From Phycisphaerales bacterium UBA1845 (GTDB lineage Bacteria; Planctomycetota; Phycisphaerae; UBA1845), in contig DDIR01000094.1 in the NCBI GenBank assembly GCA_002338715.1, forward strand, positions 26,310-90,309: a stretch of 64,000 nucleotides of DNA, in the 5' to 3' direction. Shown here piece after piece: positions 24,055 through 34,080 of the stretch. Positions within the stretch are counted from its first letter, which is position 1. Every line of letters begins with the position of its first letter. The position numbers and the translations under genes are program-made. The notes below the pieces were generated by a model. That model was not told the DNA's origin. It was given only the letters and a program-made list of their open reading frames with translations, and did not search any database.

Positions 24055-27000
24055 ATGCTCACACGCAAGACATTGGCACGATTGGTATTGGCGGTTGGAA
24101 TGGTCGGGGTAACCGCTACCTCTTTCATTCAATCGGCAATGGGACAAACTTCTTATTGTCTCTCAAAATTTGAGGAACAAGAGGACTTCGACTGCGGGGC
24201 CCGAGGGGCGGCGGTTTGCGACCCGTTCACGGGTGTCGGTGCCGAAGTCATTTGGCGCCAGGCTGATTTCTCCGGTTCGACCGACGGAATCATCACTGGA
24301 TCTACCAACACGCTGCCTTCTATTCCGATCAACTACGCGCAGCGCGTTCCCAATACCGGTGACTTTACCGGTATTGCGTCGCCAAGCTACGAGCTGACCA
24401 TTGCGTGGGGCGATCCAACGGATGCCACAACGTCCGGTGCTCGACTCACCACTGCGGGTGCAACCAACCTCGCCAGCCCGTCGATTCACCTCGGCGGTAA
24501 GGTGCGGTTCAAAATGGCGGTCACCGCATTCAAGTTCAATCCGACCACCAACTATTTCGGTGCTCAGGTTCCGGTCGAAGTCGCGGGTAATGCTGCGATC
24601 ATGATGTGCATGGCCGTCCGCGAAACCGGTAACGACGTCGCATTGGGTGATACGGATGCCGGCACGGGCGACCTGGAATACGTTTATCTTCCGGGCTCGG
24701 AAGTGATTCCCGCGCCGACCAACGGCTTCATGGGCGAGTTCCCCCCCGGTGGAAAGCGTTTCGTCGCGAGCAGCGAATTCTGGCCTCCAGATGCCAGTGA
24801 ATTCACGACTGTCGAATTCGACTTCAGCACCATCGATTCAAGCCGCATTCGCGGATTTGCCAATGACAGCGATGGTATCAACACCGCCGGCGACGGCGTC
24901 CTCGATGCCACCTCCAACGGTGACGGCGTGAACCGCGGAACGATCGAGTCGTTGATCTTCACGGCTGACGCAGCCAACTCGGACGGTGAATACTTCTTTA
25001 TCTACATTGACGATGTGGAGCTCGAGTCGCCGGTCGATGACTCGACCATCGCAGCGCCCCGCGTTTTGGGTCCGATCTTCTCGACCGACACGACGGTTCA
25101 AGTGGCTTCGAAGTTCAACCTTTGCGACATGTCAGACGTTGACGACGTCGAACTGTACATCAATGGCGTCTTGGCTGTTGGCGGCGTTGACGTGACTGCC
25201 AACCCGGTGACCCCGATCAACGGCGTTGCAACGTTTACGGGCCTGTCGCTTATTGCAGGCGATGTCATCACCGCAACCCAGACCGATACGCAGGGTTCAG
25301 GCGATGTCACCAGCCCGCTTTCAAAACCGGTTGAAGTGTTTGGCCCGGGCGTCATCCTCGCCGACAACTTCGACAACTACGCCGACCAGTCCGAACTCAA
25401 TGAGTTCTGGAGCGATTCAATCAGTTCACCGTCTCCGGCAGACGCCAAGTTGCTGCTGACCGCAGGCGGTGGTGCAAGCTGCCCGAACTATCTCCGTGAA
25501 AACAACCCGGCAGGTGCGAATGCGGCGCGTCTCTATCGCTCGATCGGATCGGCCAACGGTACCGACGACGATCCTCTGTTCGTCACCTGGAACTTCAAGT
25601 TTACGGACAGTGCGACTCTGAATTCACGAACGCGTTTTGAGTTGGCCCGCTTCGACAGTGGCACATTCTCGACTGGTGCCCGTGGTGAAGGAACGGCTGG
25701 CATCACGATGTTCAACCAGATCGCCGGCGGTCTGCTCACCGACTACAACCTGACGCTGCGTGTTTCAGGCAACGCAGAGGTTTCGGGCGACTTGACGTCG
25801 AACGGTTGGGTCAATGATGGCGGTTCAGGATTCCACCGGCATCCGAGTGGGGTTGCCCGTGTCGTTGACACATGGCACAAGATGCAGATCGAAGTTAAGT
25901 CCGAGGTCATCAATTACTACATCGACGGCGTGAACGTGAACCCGGCGCCCTATGAAAACGGTGTGCCGCGTCCGAGCTTGAATCCTTACACGCACATAAT
26001 CATTGGTGAAGGATTCAGCAACAACGATCCATCGATGTGGTTCGACAACGTGTCGGTCACGATCGGTTCGAACGGTCTGACGCATCCATTTGACGCACCG
26101 CTTCCGGATCCGCCGACCGTTCAAGCACCGTTGTTCCCGGGCGACACCGTCGTCACGCTGACGGACGTCAGCACCAACGCAACGGAAGTCCGTATTATTC
26201 GTGACGGAACAACCACGATCGCAACGGTTTCAACAACCGGATTCGAATCGACCACGCTGGACGTCACTGTTCCGACGCTGGCGTTTGAAGACGTGATCAC
26301 GGCTGAGCAGACGATTGGCGGCGAGTCAAGCTGCGAGTCGGCGCCCGTGACCGCGCTGATCCCGACCGTTGTCATTCTCGACACCGTGTTGAAACCTGGT
26401 GACACGACGGTCAACGTCGGGAGCGTTGAAGAAAACGTCGCAGACGAGATTCGCGTGTACGCCAATGGCACCACGCTGATCGGTACGTTCGCAAGTCCGA
26501 CCACTGATGCAGTGGCTGTTACGGTCACCCCGATGGTCGACGGCGACCTGATCACCGCCACGCAGGTGATCGGTGGTCTCGAAAGCGAACCTTCACCGTC
26601 ACAAATCGTCCGGTTCCGTCCACCGCTCAGCTTGACGGTTTCGGTTGCAATTGACGAAGACGGTAACTTTGGTTCGACGCCTGCCGACTTCGAGTACGTC
26701 GGTGTCGCGCAATTGGCTGGCGGCGCTCCGGTTGGAAAGGCCCTTGAGCCGATGACCGGTGTCTGGCAGCGATTTGAATTCTCGCTGACCGGTGGCGATC
26801 CTGTCACTGCATTCCTCGACTCGGTCGGTACGCCCAACCAGCTCGACGCTGGCGGTGGTCTCTACAACATCGACTCGATCTTCTTCAGCATTAACAGCAA
26901 CGGCCCCGTCAGTGCTGGTCCGTACACGATCTATCTGGATCACATCTTCTACGTCGATTCGGGTGGTCAGGAAGTGCTGATCTCCGATGCTGAATCACAG

Positions 27001-28845
27001 AACCCGTTCGCGTTGTTCCGTGGTCAGAGCACCGGATGTCCTCCGGGAACGGCTGGATGCGGCACGACCGGTGTTTATGGTACGAGCGCCATTTCGGGCG
27101 TCACCAGTATCGACGGATCGAGCGCCATCAAGGTTGATTGGGAATGGCCAAACGAAGATCCTGGCAACAGGACTGCCGTTTACCGTCCAACCACCAATTT
27201 CGATGACGATGCGTTGGCTGTTGGTTTCTACGTGCTGTTCAATGACTTTACCACCAACGCCGTCGCTGCTCCGACACTCATGGAGCCGAACATCGGTAAT
27301 GTGCCGTTCATCCGCGTCGACGATGTGGATCCGTCGGCAACCTTGGTTGAACTCTATCGCAATGGTGCCCTGCTCGACTCAGCCGTTCCGGGCGGAACCT
27401 CCGTTGACATTAACGTTGGCGTCACCAGCGAATTGCTCGATCAATATGCCGCGCGGCAGACGACGCCTGACGGTACGAGTGAAATCGGATTCCCACGTGG
27501 TATTACCGAACCGCCGGCACCGACGGTATTCACGCCGGTTGTCGAAGGTGACACAAACATTCAGATCGATGACGTGCTGGTGGTCGCAAATGCAGACACC
27601 ACGCAAGTTCAGGTGTTCGATCAGGGTGGCGTCATCGGTACGGTCAACAGCACCGGATTCGAGAGCACAACTGTTGACGTTGGTGTGCCAAGCGTGAACA
27701 CCGGAGACCTGATCCAGGTAACCCAAACTGTTAATGGTTTGGTGAGTCCGAAGTCGGATATCGCCATCGTTGAAGGAACGCAAACGGCTTGCGGCATCGC
27801 GTTCTCCGACAACTTCGACACCGATACGTCGGCCAACTGGAACATCAACGTTTCGTCAGAAGATACCGATGCAACGTTTGCCTTTGACTACAGCGCGGTT
27901 CCGGTCCCGCCGTCACCGAATGGTGGTGGTTCGACGCTGGGTCTCCGTTTGGCTGCAAACATCGATACGCCGGCCAGTGTCGAAGCCATCACGCTCTCAC
28001 CGAAGAATCAGAACTTCGGTGGCGACTACGTCATGCGGTTCGACATGTGGATCAACGCACCAGGCCCGTTCCCGGCTGGTGGCTCCGGTTCGACCGAATA
28101 TGTCACTGCCGGTGTTGGTTATGACAACGTCTCAGTGAACGGAATTCTCCCGAGTGGTGGATCTGGTGGTTGGTTCTCGGTCAGCGGTGAAGGCGGGTCG
28201 ACGTTCGACTTCTACGCAGTCAAGAACGCGGTTCCTCAGTCCGGAGCTGGCGTTTACGCGGCTGGTTCGCAGAACAGCTCGGCTCTGTACTACAGCGTCT
28301 TTGGCGGATTCGACATTGCCCCGATCGGTCAGACGGACCCGCCGCAAAGTGGTACGCTCGTCAGCGGCGCCATGGGATTTGCATGGCACGAGGTGACGAT
28401 CTATCGCCAAGGCACGATCGTTCGCTGGTACATCGATGGCCTGCTGATCGCGACGCTCGACTCAACCGTCGGCGACGCGTTCCCGTTGGCTGGTAATATC
28501 AGCATCGGTTACAACGACCGCTTCACTTCGTTGTCGGCATTCCCCGAATTCACGTTCGGTCTGATCGACAACCTCGTGGTTGAAGGCTTCGGTGGTGGCG
28601 ACTGCAATGCCAACCTCGTCGGCGACGACTGCGAGTCCCTTGGCAGCTTCGACTGGGATGCTGACGGCAACGTCGATGATGGCGACGTCGCAGGCCTGGC
28701 TGACTGTCTCGCCGGACCGGGTACTTCACCGGCTCCGAGCGTTGCGGGATGCGAAGCAGCATGTCTGGCCGTGTTTGACAGCGACGCCGACAATGACGTT
28801 GACCTTGTCGACTTCGCGGAGTTCCAGGACACGGTTACGCCATAA
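24055..28845 (+). CDS. Giant secreted modular protein: LamG-like and Ig-like repeats, dockerin-like C-terminus
   Basis: 1596 residues. Signal peptide 1-31 (VLAVGMVGVTATSFIQSAMG). Jelly-roll-like domains lie at about 40-335, 440-690 and 850-1070. Five Ig-like repeats of about 75-90 residues begin near 340, 695, 775, 1080 and 1155, with recurring GDxxIxxDDV/GDTTVNV starts and (D/G)DLITATQ(V/T) ends. The last globular domain (about 1250-1515) is homologous to the PEP-CTERM proteins at 18884 and 20214 (WYIDGLLIATLDSTVG). The C-terminus has the paired Asp loops (FDWDADGNVDDGDVAGLADC...FDSDADNDVDLVDFAEFQ). Good SD AGGAGAG. Surface or matrix role inferred. A strong terminator follows. Confidence 0.9.
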   Translation: MLTRKTLARLVLAVGMVGVTATSFIQSAMGQTSYCLSKFEEQEDFDCGARGAAVCDPFTGVGAEVIWRQADFSGSTDGIITGSTNTLPSIPINYAQRVPNTGDFTGIASPSYELTIAWGDPTDATTSGARLTTAGATNLASPSIHLGGKVRFKMAVTAFKFNPTTNYFGAQVPVEVAGNAAIMMCMAVRETGNDVALGDTDAGTGDLEYVYLPGSEVIPAPTNGFMGEFPPGGKRFVASSEFWPPDASEFTTVEFDFSTIDSSRIRGFANDSDGINTAGDGVLDATSNGDGVNRGTIESLIFTADAANSDGEYFFIYIDDVELESPVDDSTIAAPRVLGPIFSTDTTVQVASKFNLCDMSDVDDVELYINGVLAVGGVDVTANPVTPINGVATFTGLSLIAGDVITATQTDTQGSGDVTSPLSKPVEVFGPGVILADNFDNYADQSELNEFWSDSISSPSPADAKLLLTAGGGASCPNYLRENNPAGANAARLYRSIGSANGTDDDPLFVTWNFKFTDSATLNSRTRFELARFDSGTFSTGARGEGTAGITMFNQIAGGLLTDYNLTLRVSGNAEVSGDLTSNGWVNDGGSGFHRHPSGVARVVDTWHKMQIEVKSEVINYYIDGVNVNPAPYENGVPRPSLNPYTHIIIGEGFSNNDPSMWFDNVSVTIGSNGLTHPFDAPLPDPPTVQAPLFPGDTVVTLTDVSTNATEVRIIRDGTTTIATVSTTGFESTTLDVTVPTLAFEDVITAEQTIGGESSCESAPVTALIPTVVILDTVLKPGDTTVNVGSVEENVADEIRVYANGTTLIGTFASPTTDAVAVTVTPMVDGDLITATQVIGGLESEPSPSQIVRFRPPLSLTVSVAIDEDGNFGSTPADFEYVGVAQLAGGAPVGKALEPMTGVWQRFEFSLTGGDPVTAFLDSVGTPNQLDAGGGLYNIDSIFFSINSNGPVSAGPYTIYLDHIFYVDSGGQEVLISDAESQNPFALFRGQSTGCPPGTAGCGTTGVYGTSAISGVTSIDGSSAIKVDWEWPNEDPGNRTAVYRPTTNFDDDALAVGFYVLFNDFTTNAVAAPTLMEPNIGNVPFIRVDDVDPSATLVELYRNGALLDSAVPGGTSVDINVGVTSELLDQYAARQTTPDGTSEIGFPRGITEPPAPTVFTPVVEGDTNIQIDDVLVVANADTTQVQVFDQGGVIGTVNSTGFESTTVDVGVPSVNTGDLIQVTQTVNGLVSPKSDIAIVEGTQTACGIAFSDNFDTDTSANWNINVSSEDTDATFAFDYSAVPVPPSPNGGGSTLGLRLAANIDTPASVEAITLSPKNQNFGGDYVMRFDMWINAPGPFPAGGSGSTEYVTAGVGYDNVSVNGILPSGGSGGWFSVSGEGGSTFDFYAVKNAVPQSGAGVYAAGSQNSSALYYSVFGGFDIAPIGQTDPPQSGTLVSGAMGFAWHEVTIYRQGTIVRWYIDGLLIATLDSTVGDAFPLAGNISIGYNDRFTSLSAFPEFTFGLIDNLVVEGFGGGDCNANLVGDDCESLGSFDWDADGNVDDGDVAGLADCLAGPGTSPAPSVAGCEAACLAVFDSDADNDVDLVDFAEFQDTVTP

Positions 28846-28883
28846 GGAAGGTGTCGGTCCGATGTATTGATTGACCGTTTAAT

Positions 28884-28918
28884 AGCGGGCCATCCGCCAA
28901 GGGTGGCCCGCTTTTTTT
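28884..28918 (+). terminator. Rho-independent terminator of the 1596-residue protein gene
   Basis: Stem of 12 bp (AGCGGGCCATCC with GGGTGGCCCGCT, one T-G pair), loop GCCAA, followed by a T7 tract. Confidence 0.93.
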
Positions 28919-29040
28919 CACTTAGAGACCTTTGGACGCTTTCCGGGAAAACGCCCACGGGCTAAAGCTAGAATCAAGTTGCAGCCAATCGATGTGCTGC
29001 TGACAACTCAATTCAACGTCACGGTGGAGAGATGATTTAC

Positions 29041-32031
29041 ATGAGACGTCATGGAAGTGTCAGAGATCTCGTATCGACATTCGTAGCCAATACGCGAATT
29101 ACACCATCGCGGGTTTTCGCGATTGCCTCCCTGCTGCTCTGCGCATCGACGACGCGCGGGCAGTCCGGTTCGCCCGACCGCCCCGAGGGATTGGTCGATG
29201 GGCAGGCCAATCTGGTTCGCTCGCTCAACGCGCATTTGAAGAACCTCGACGACAGCGGGAGCTTTTCCTTCTTGTCCGACGCGCGCGTCGATCAATCAGA
29301 ATGGGTTGGCAACGTGTGTCATCTGATGTTGACGATTCCGTCATTTTCCGGCGACGCGCCAGAGATTGAAGACGTCCAGGAGTTCAGCGAATCGCTTACC
29401 CGAACCATCCGAAGCGATCTCGACTTTGGCGGCGTCATCGTTCGCGTGCGCACCGATGCATCCGATGAATATCGCCTGCTCGAAGACTTCGTCCCAGTTG
29501 TCGGACCAGGCACCTATCCCCCACTGCGCGAAGACGCGGTGATTCGACCGGGCGACAATGCGGCCACCCCCGAACAATTGCGGACGCTTGGTGGGCCAGC
29601 CGCCAATGCAGGGAATCAACCGACCGGTGCTCTTTCCGGCGTGGTTGTTTTCACGACTGCCGGACACGGTTGGACCGCCAACGCGGGCTCATGGGGATTG
29701 CAGCGGCCCTTGTTGCTGGACATGGTCGAAGACTACGGAAACCTGGACCAATTGAACTACTTCGTGCATTACTTGTTTAACGCCGGAGCGACCGTCGTTC
29801 CGTTTCGACCGGTTGGTTATCAATACGAAGAGGTTGTGCTCGATCAGGACGATCCGGGCGTCACGTACACCGGATCGTGGATCAACAGTGGATCAAGCCC
29901 CTACTATGAAAATGGTGTGACAAACAGTGGCATCAACTATCGCTTCGCCAATGCAAACGTCACCGAAACCGCGACCGCCCGTTACACGCCCAATCTACCG
30001 ACGTCCGACTATTACCCCGTATACACCTGGGTTTTGGATTCAAGCAACCGCACACCGCAACTCTACCGAATCAAGCACAGCGGTGGCATTACCCAAGTAA
30101 CCATCGATCACCGCGTCATCGGCCGCGGATGGGTTTACCTGGGTGCGTATTTCTTTGAAGCGGGCACGGACGGCTACGTTGAAATCAGCAATCAATCGAC
30201 AGCCGGTGGATCGGTCATCGCCGACGCGATTCGATTTGGCAATGGAATTGGCGACATCGTCGGCGCCGGTCCCGGAACCATCAGCGGTTACCCACGCGAC
30301 GAAGAAGCGCAGCGATATTGGGCGGAAAGTGAAGCCGGGATCAACGCGGTCGGTCTGCCGTCTTCAATTTATGACTGCTGCAGCACCGACAACAGCGACA
30401 ACATTTCAGCGGCTGCCCGTTGGGCGCGGGAAATGAACAACACGTCCATCAACAGCGATCGCTGGCGACGCATTTACCTTGAATTCCACAGCAACGCCTC
30501 AAGCGGTGGAGCCAGGGGTACAGTCGCGTTGGTCACCGGTAACAACACCACCAATCAGGAACAACTCGCCACGATTCTGGGTGACGAAGTCGAGCAGGAC
30601 ATGCTGATCCTCGACTCTGATTTTGAATTCACATGGGCCGCCCGCAGCAACCCGGCCAACGGCTCTTTCGGCGCCATCAGCACGACGGCGAACAGCAACG
30701 AATTTGACGCCACAATTCTCGAAGTCGCATTTCACGATAACGCAACCGATGCGGCGCTGCTGCTTGATCCGAAGGTGCGTGATGGACTGGCCCGTTCGAG
30801 TCTTCACGGACTGATCAAGTTCCTGAATGTACAACCGGGCAGCACCGTTCCGCTCGCGTTTCTGCCAACGCAACCGCGCAATCCGCAGGCGATTCACGAC
30901 GGCAACGGCGGCATCACCCTGTCGTGGGATACGCCGCTGATCGGTGAAGCCCACGGTGACGCCCCCACCGGTTATCGCGTGTATCGTTCGACCAATGGTT
31001 ACGGTTTCGATTCGGGAACGGATGTCGGGCTGACCAACTCGGTCACGCTCAACGACGTTCCCCCGTACACCACGACGTATTTCAGAATCGCGGCCTACAA
31101 CGCAGGCGGTGAATCGTTGCCATCGATCACGATCGGTGCACGGGCGCGTTTGAATGGACCTGCAAAGTACCTCATCGTGAACGGGTTTGACCGCGTATCA
31201 CGATCGCAGGACCCGCGAGATGTTCTGAGCGGAGTCGGTACGCAGCGTCGCCCGATTCTTCGCTACGTCAATTCATTTGACTACGTCGTCCAGCATGGCG
31301 ATGCGTTGGCCAATGCCGGCGTGGATTTCGACTCGTGCCAGAATGAAAACATCATCAGCGGTGCAGTGGACCTTAACGACTATCAGGCTGTCCTCTGGAT
31401 TTGCGGTGAGGAATCGTCGGCAGACTCCACCTTCAACGCCACCGAGCAGGCCCTTATGACGACGTACCTCAATGGTGGCGGCAAGCTTTTCGTCAGCGGT
31501 GCCGAAATCGCGTGGGATCTCGACAACCTCGGTAACGGTGTATCGTTCTACAACAATTTACTTAAAGCCGACTATGTTGGAGACGACGCTGGCACCTACA
31601 ATGTAGGCGTGATTGGCGGTTCGATTTTCGACGGCATCGGATCATTCGCGTTTGACGATGGTTCGATCTACTACGACGCGGAATTCCCCGATCGACTGGG
31701 GCCGGTCGGCGGAAGCACAGCCGCACTGACTTACGTCGGCGGAACCGGCGGAACAGCGGCGGTGGTTTACGACGGCGTCTCGCAGGTGGTAAACATGGGC
31801 TTCCCGTTCGAGACAATCACGACGGAATCGAGTCGCTTTGAAATCATGGGGGCTGTGGTTGATTTCTTTGACGTTGGTCTCGACCTATTCGATCATCAAT
31901 CGTTCGTCGAATGCATGAACGGGCCGGACAACGCGACGCCGCAACCCGATTGCGGGCCGTTCGACTTTGGCGCCGACAGCGATGTTGATCTCGACGACGA
32001 ACAAGTATTCCAGCAGTTGTTCGCAAACTAG
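29041..32031 (+). CDS. Secreted Amidase_3-like protein with an inserted golvesin domain, FnIII and dockerin-like C-terminus
   Basis: 996 residues from ATG 29041 (GGAG 11 nt upstream; an ATG three codons earlier is only 2 nt from it). Signal peptide to about 40. The amidase-like zinc site appears in pieces: His209 in TTAGHGW, probable Glu230 in DMVEDYGNLDQLN, His483 in YLEFHSNASS, and Glu561 in TILEVAFHDN. Between the first and second halves sits a golvesin C-terminal-like domain (about 262-400, NVTETATARYTP...ADAIRFG). Then come a fibronectin type III domain (about 620-710), a GATase-like alpha/beta domain (KYLIVNGFDRVSR...GGGKLFVSGAEIAWDL), and the C-terminal module. Predicted extracellular peptidoglycan or glycan-peptide hydrolase. 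Confidence 0.85.
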   Translation: MRRHGSVRDLVSTFVANTRITPSRVFAIASLLLCASTTRGQSGSPDRPEGLVDGQANLVRSLNAHLKNLDDSGSFSFLSDARVDQSEWVGNVCHLMLTIPSFSGDAPEIEDVQEFSESLTRTIRSDLDFGGVIVRVRTDASDEYRLLEDFVPVVGPGTYPPLREDAVIRPGDNAATPEQLRTLGGPAANAGNQPTGALSGVVVFTTAGHGWTANAGSWGLQRPLLLDMVEDYGNLDQLNYFVHYLFNAGATVVPFRPVGYQYEEVVLDQDDPGVTYTGSWINSGSSPYYENGVTNSGINYRFANANVTETATARYTPNLPTSDYYPVYTWVLDSSNRTPQLYRIKHSGGITQVTIDHRVIGRGWVYLGAYFFEAGTDGYVEISNQSTAGGSVIADAIRFGNGIGDIVGAGPGTISGYPRDEEAQRYWAESEAGINAVGLPSSIYDCCSTDNSDNISAAARWAREMNNTSINSDRWRRIYLEFHSNASSGGARGTVALVTGNNTTNQEQLATILGDEVEQDMLILDSDFEFTWAARSNPANGSFGAISTTANSNEFDATILEVAFHDNATDAALLLDPKVRDGLARSSLHGLIKFLNVQPGSTVPLAFLPTQPRNPQAIHDGNGGITLSWDTPLIGEAHGDAPTGYRVYRSTNGYGFDSGTDVGLTNSVTLNDVPPYTTTYFRIAAYNAGGESLPSITIGARARLNGPAKYLIVNGFDRVSRSQDPRDVLSGVGTQRRPILRYVNSFDYVVQHGDALANAGVDFDSCQNENIISGAVDLNDYQAVLWICGEESSADSTFNATEQALMTTYLNGGGKLFVSGAEIAWDLDNLGNGVSFYNNLLKADYVGDDAGTYNVGVIGGSIFDGIGSFAFDDGSIYYDAEFPDRLGPVGGSTAALTYVGGTGGTAAVVYDGVSQVVNMGFPFETITTESSRFEIMGAVVDFFDVGLDLFDHQSFVECMNGPDNATPQPDCGPFDFGADSDVDLDDEQVFQQLFAN

Positions 32032-32187
32032 ATGAAGTCGGCGAGTCGATGAAATTCGCAAGTGAATGCAATTGGCGACGGCAATACCCTTTCGCCGCAA
32101 AAAACAATTAAGTGGGCGGGCATGACCCGCCTCAACCAAACACGCTCGTGCGATAAAGCACGAGTCAAAGGAGACGGAAACGAAGCC

Positions 32188-33891
32188 ATGCGTAAACTCA
32201 GTACAGCAGTATTGCTTTCAGTGATGGTCATCAGTCCGGTACTGGCGGCGCCGATCGTACGTTCATCGGATGATTCCGGAACGATCTACGAGGGCGCGAT
32301 TTTCGATCGGGATTGGGGTCGCCCGGTGGCGTCTGGCGATCTCGACGGCGACGGCTGGGATGAAATTATCGTCGCGGCGTCGGAGGATTTTGGCGACGTG
32401 ATGAGTTTTGTGTACGTGATGCGCGGCGGTCCCGATGCGGCATCACAAGGGATCGTGCAACTCATGCACGTCGGAGCCGACCTGACCATCAGCGGCGCGG
32501 CGCTCAACGACAACCTCGGTTCGTCAATCGCTTGCGGGGATGTGAATGGCGACGGCGTGGATGACTTGTTGATTTGCGCCTCCGGCGCCGACGCAGGACC
32601 TCGGCAGCGTGCGGGCGTCGCATATCTTCTTTACGGCGGCCCGACTTTCTTCGCGAGCGACACCCGCGACATGGCTCAGACTTCCGACTGGGACGTGAAG
32701 ATCGAAGGCCCGGTCACCGGTGGCGACATGGGCGCGAGTCTCTTCTTTGGCGGCGGCGATTCAGAGGCGGCGGCGATTGGAAAGCTAAACCTCGATTCGT
32801 TTGGCGACATCGTTCTCGGTGTCCACCTCGCCAATGGGGCGGCCAGCGGCGCGGGACGTGTTTATGTCATTCTCGGTGAAGCGTTTGCCTCGGGTACAAC
32901 TTTGTCACTCGCCAACTCCGCCCACTACGACACGCTCGTGCTCGGTAAGGGTTCACTCGACGAATTGGGTGATGTCGTCATGACTGGCGACCTTACAGGC
33001 GATGGGCTTGACGAACTGATCATTCCAAACCGCAACTACAGCCAGGCATCACTGACTGCTGAAGGCGCGGTACTGATCATTCGCGGGCGCGCGGTTTGGC
33101 CAGCATCGATCAATCTTGGAACGACTCCAGCCGACATCACGCTGCTCGGCGTCAACCCGTATGACAACCTCGGCGAAGACGCGGCAATTGGCGACTTCAA
33201 CGGCGATGGCATTCTCGACCTGGCGTCAGCAGCACCGGGCGTCAACCCGGGGACTCCTGACGTCAACATCAATGACGGTGCCATCTACGGCCTCTACGGC
33301 GCAAATGCGTTGCAAATCGGAACGATCACCGTGGATTACGCCAGCGCCACCCCGAACTTCTTGATTCGTGGCGAATCCAATGAAAGCATGGGCGCCCAGA
33401 TCACTGCCGGCGACTTCAATGGCGATGGTTACGACGACATTGCGGCTGGTCAGCGTTTCGGTGGACCGCAGATCAACGGCACGATCGACATCGTCTTTGG
33501 CCGCAACTTTACATCGGGTCAGACGTTTGACGTCAACGTAAACACCGACGTGCGAATCGTCGGAAACGCGTCTGATCGGATCGGATTCTCGATGGGCGTC
33601 GCCGACGTTGACAGCAACGGCGCCGACGAACTCGTTTTTGGTACGCCGTTTAACAACGGATCGTTTCCCAACATCGCCGGAACCGCCTATGTTTTCTCGA
33701 TTATCGATGGTGACTTTGACGCCAACGGTATCGTCGATCTGCAGGACTTCGCGGTTTATCAGCAGTGTGCGTCTTCACCGGCCATCGCGACACCGCCCGC
33801 CGACGCGTGCTACGTCTTCGACTTCCTCGTCGATCAAAACATCGACGCCGGCGACATCGAAGGATTTAATGAGCAACTTGATGGGCCGTAG
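32188..33891 (+). CDS. Secreted seven-bladed FG-GAP (integrin-alpha-like) propeller with dockerin-like C-terminus
   Basis: 567 residues from ATG 32188, where a signal peptide begins (STAVLLSVMVISPVLAA); the longer frame adds 42 residues with no signal. AAAGGAG lies 14 nt upstream, a little far. Seven FG-GAP repeats can be counted: DLDGDGWDEIIVA, DVNGDGVDDLLICA, KLNLDSFGDIVLG, DLTGDGLDELIIP, DFNGDGILDLASA, DFNGDGYDDIAAG and DVDSNGADELVFG, matching the seven blades of integrin-alpha-type propellers. The C-terminus GDFDANGIVDLQDFAVYQQC...DQNIDAGDIEGF is the shared module. Surface ligand binding is inferred. Confidence 0.9.
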   Translation: MRKLSTAVLLSVMVISPVLAAPIVRSSDDSGTIYEGAIFDRDWGRPVASGDLDGDGWDEIIVAASEDFGDVMSFVYVMRGGPDAASQGIVQLMHVGADLTISGAALNDNLGSSIACGDVNGDGVDDLLICASGADAGPRQRAGVAYLLYGGPTFFASDTRDMAQTSDWDVKIEGPVTGGDMGASLFFGGGDSEAAAIGKLNLDSFGDIVLGVHLANGAASGAGRVYVILGEAFASGTTLSLANSAHYDTLVLGKGSLDELGDVVMTGDLTGDGLDELIIPNRNYSQASLTAEGAVLIIRGRAVWPASINLGTTPADITLLGVNPYDNLGEDAAIGDFNGDGILDLASAAPGVNPGTPDVNINDGAIYGLYGANALQIGTITVDYASATPNFLIRGESNESMGAQITAGDFNGDGYDDIAAGQRFGGPQINGTIDIVFGRNFTSGQTFDVNVNTDVRIVGNASDRIGFSMGVADVDSNGADELVFGTPFNNGSFPNIAGTAYVFSIIDGDFDANGIVDLQDFAVYQQCASSPAIATPPADACYVFDFLVDQNIDAGDIEGFNEQLDGP

Positions 33892-33920
33892 AGTGCCATG
33901 AATTGACTCAGCCGTCTATT

Positions 33921-33971
33921 CGGGGCGCGGGAGCACTGGCAGCGAGACTGTCGGTGCTCCTGATCGCCCCG
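33921..33971 (+). terminator. Probable hairpin terminator after the propeller gene
   Basis: A two-part stem: CGGGGCG (33921-33927) with CGCCCCG (33965-33971), and GGAGCAC (33930-33936) with GTGCTCC (33954-33960), with small internal loops. Only a weak T run (GCTTTG) follows, so it may end transcription inefficiently or protect the mRNA 3' end. Confidence 0.5.
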
Positions 33972-34080
33972 CTTTGTCATCAATCCTCAATTGCGTACCC
34001 CGACAATCCTCAATCACACACTGCGGATTTGTCATGCGAATTGACTCGCACTGATTTCAATTCACACTAGAATTCCCTCC

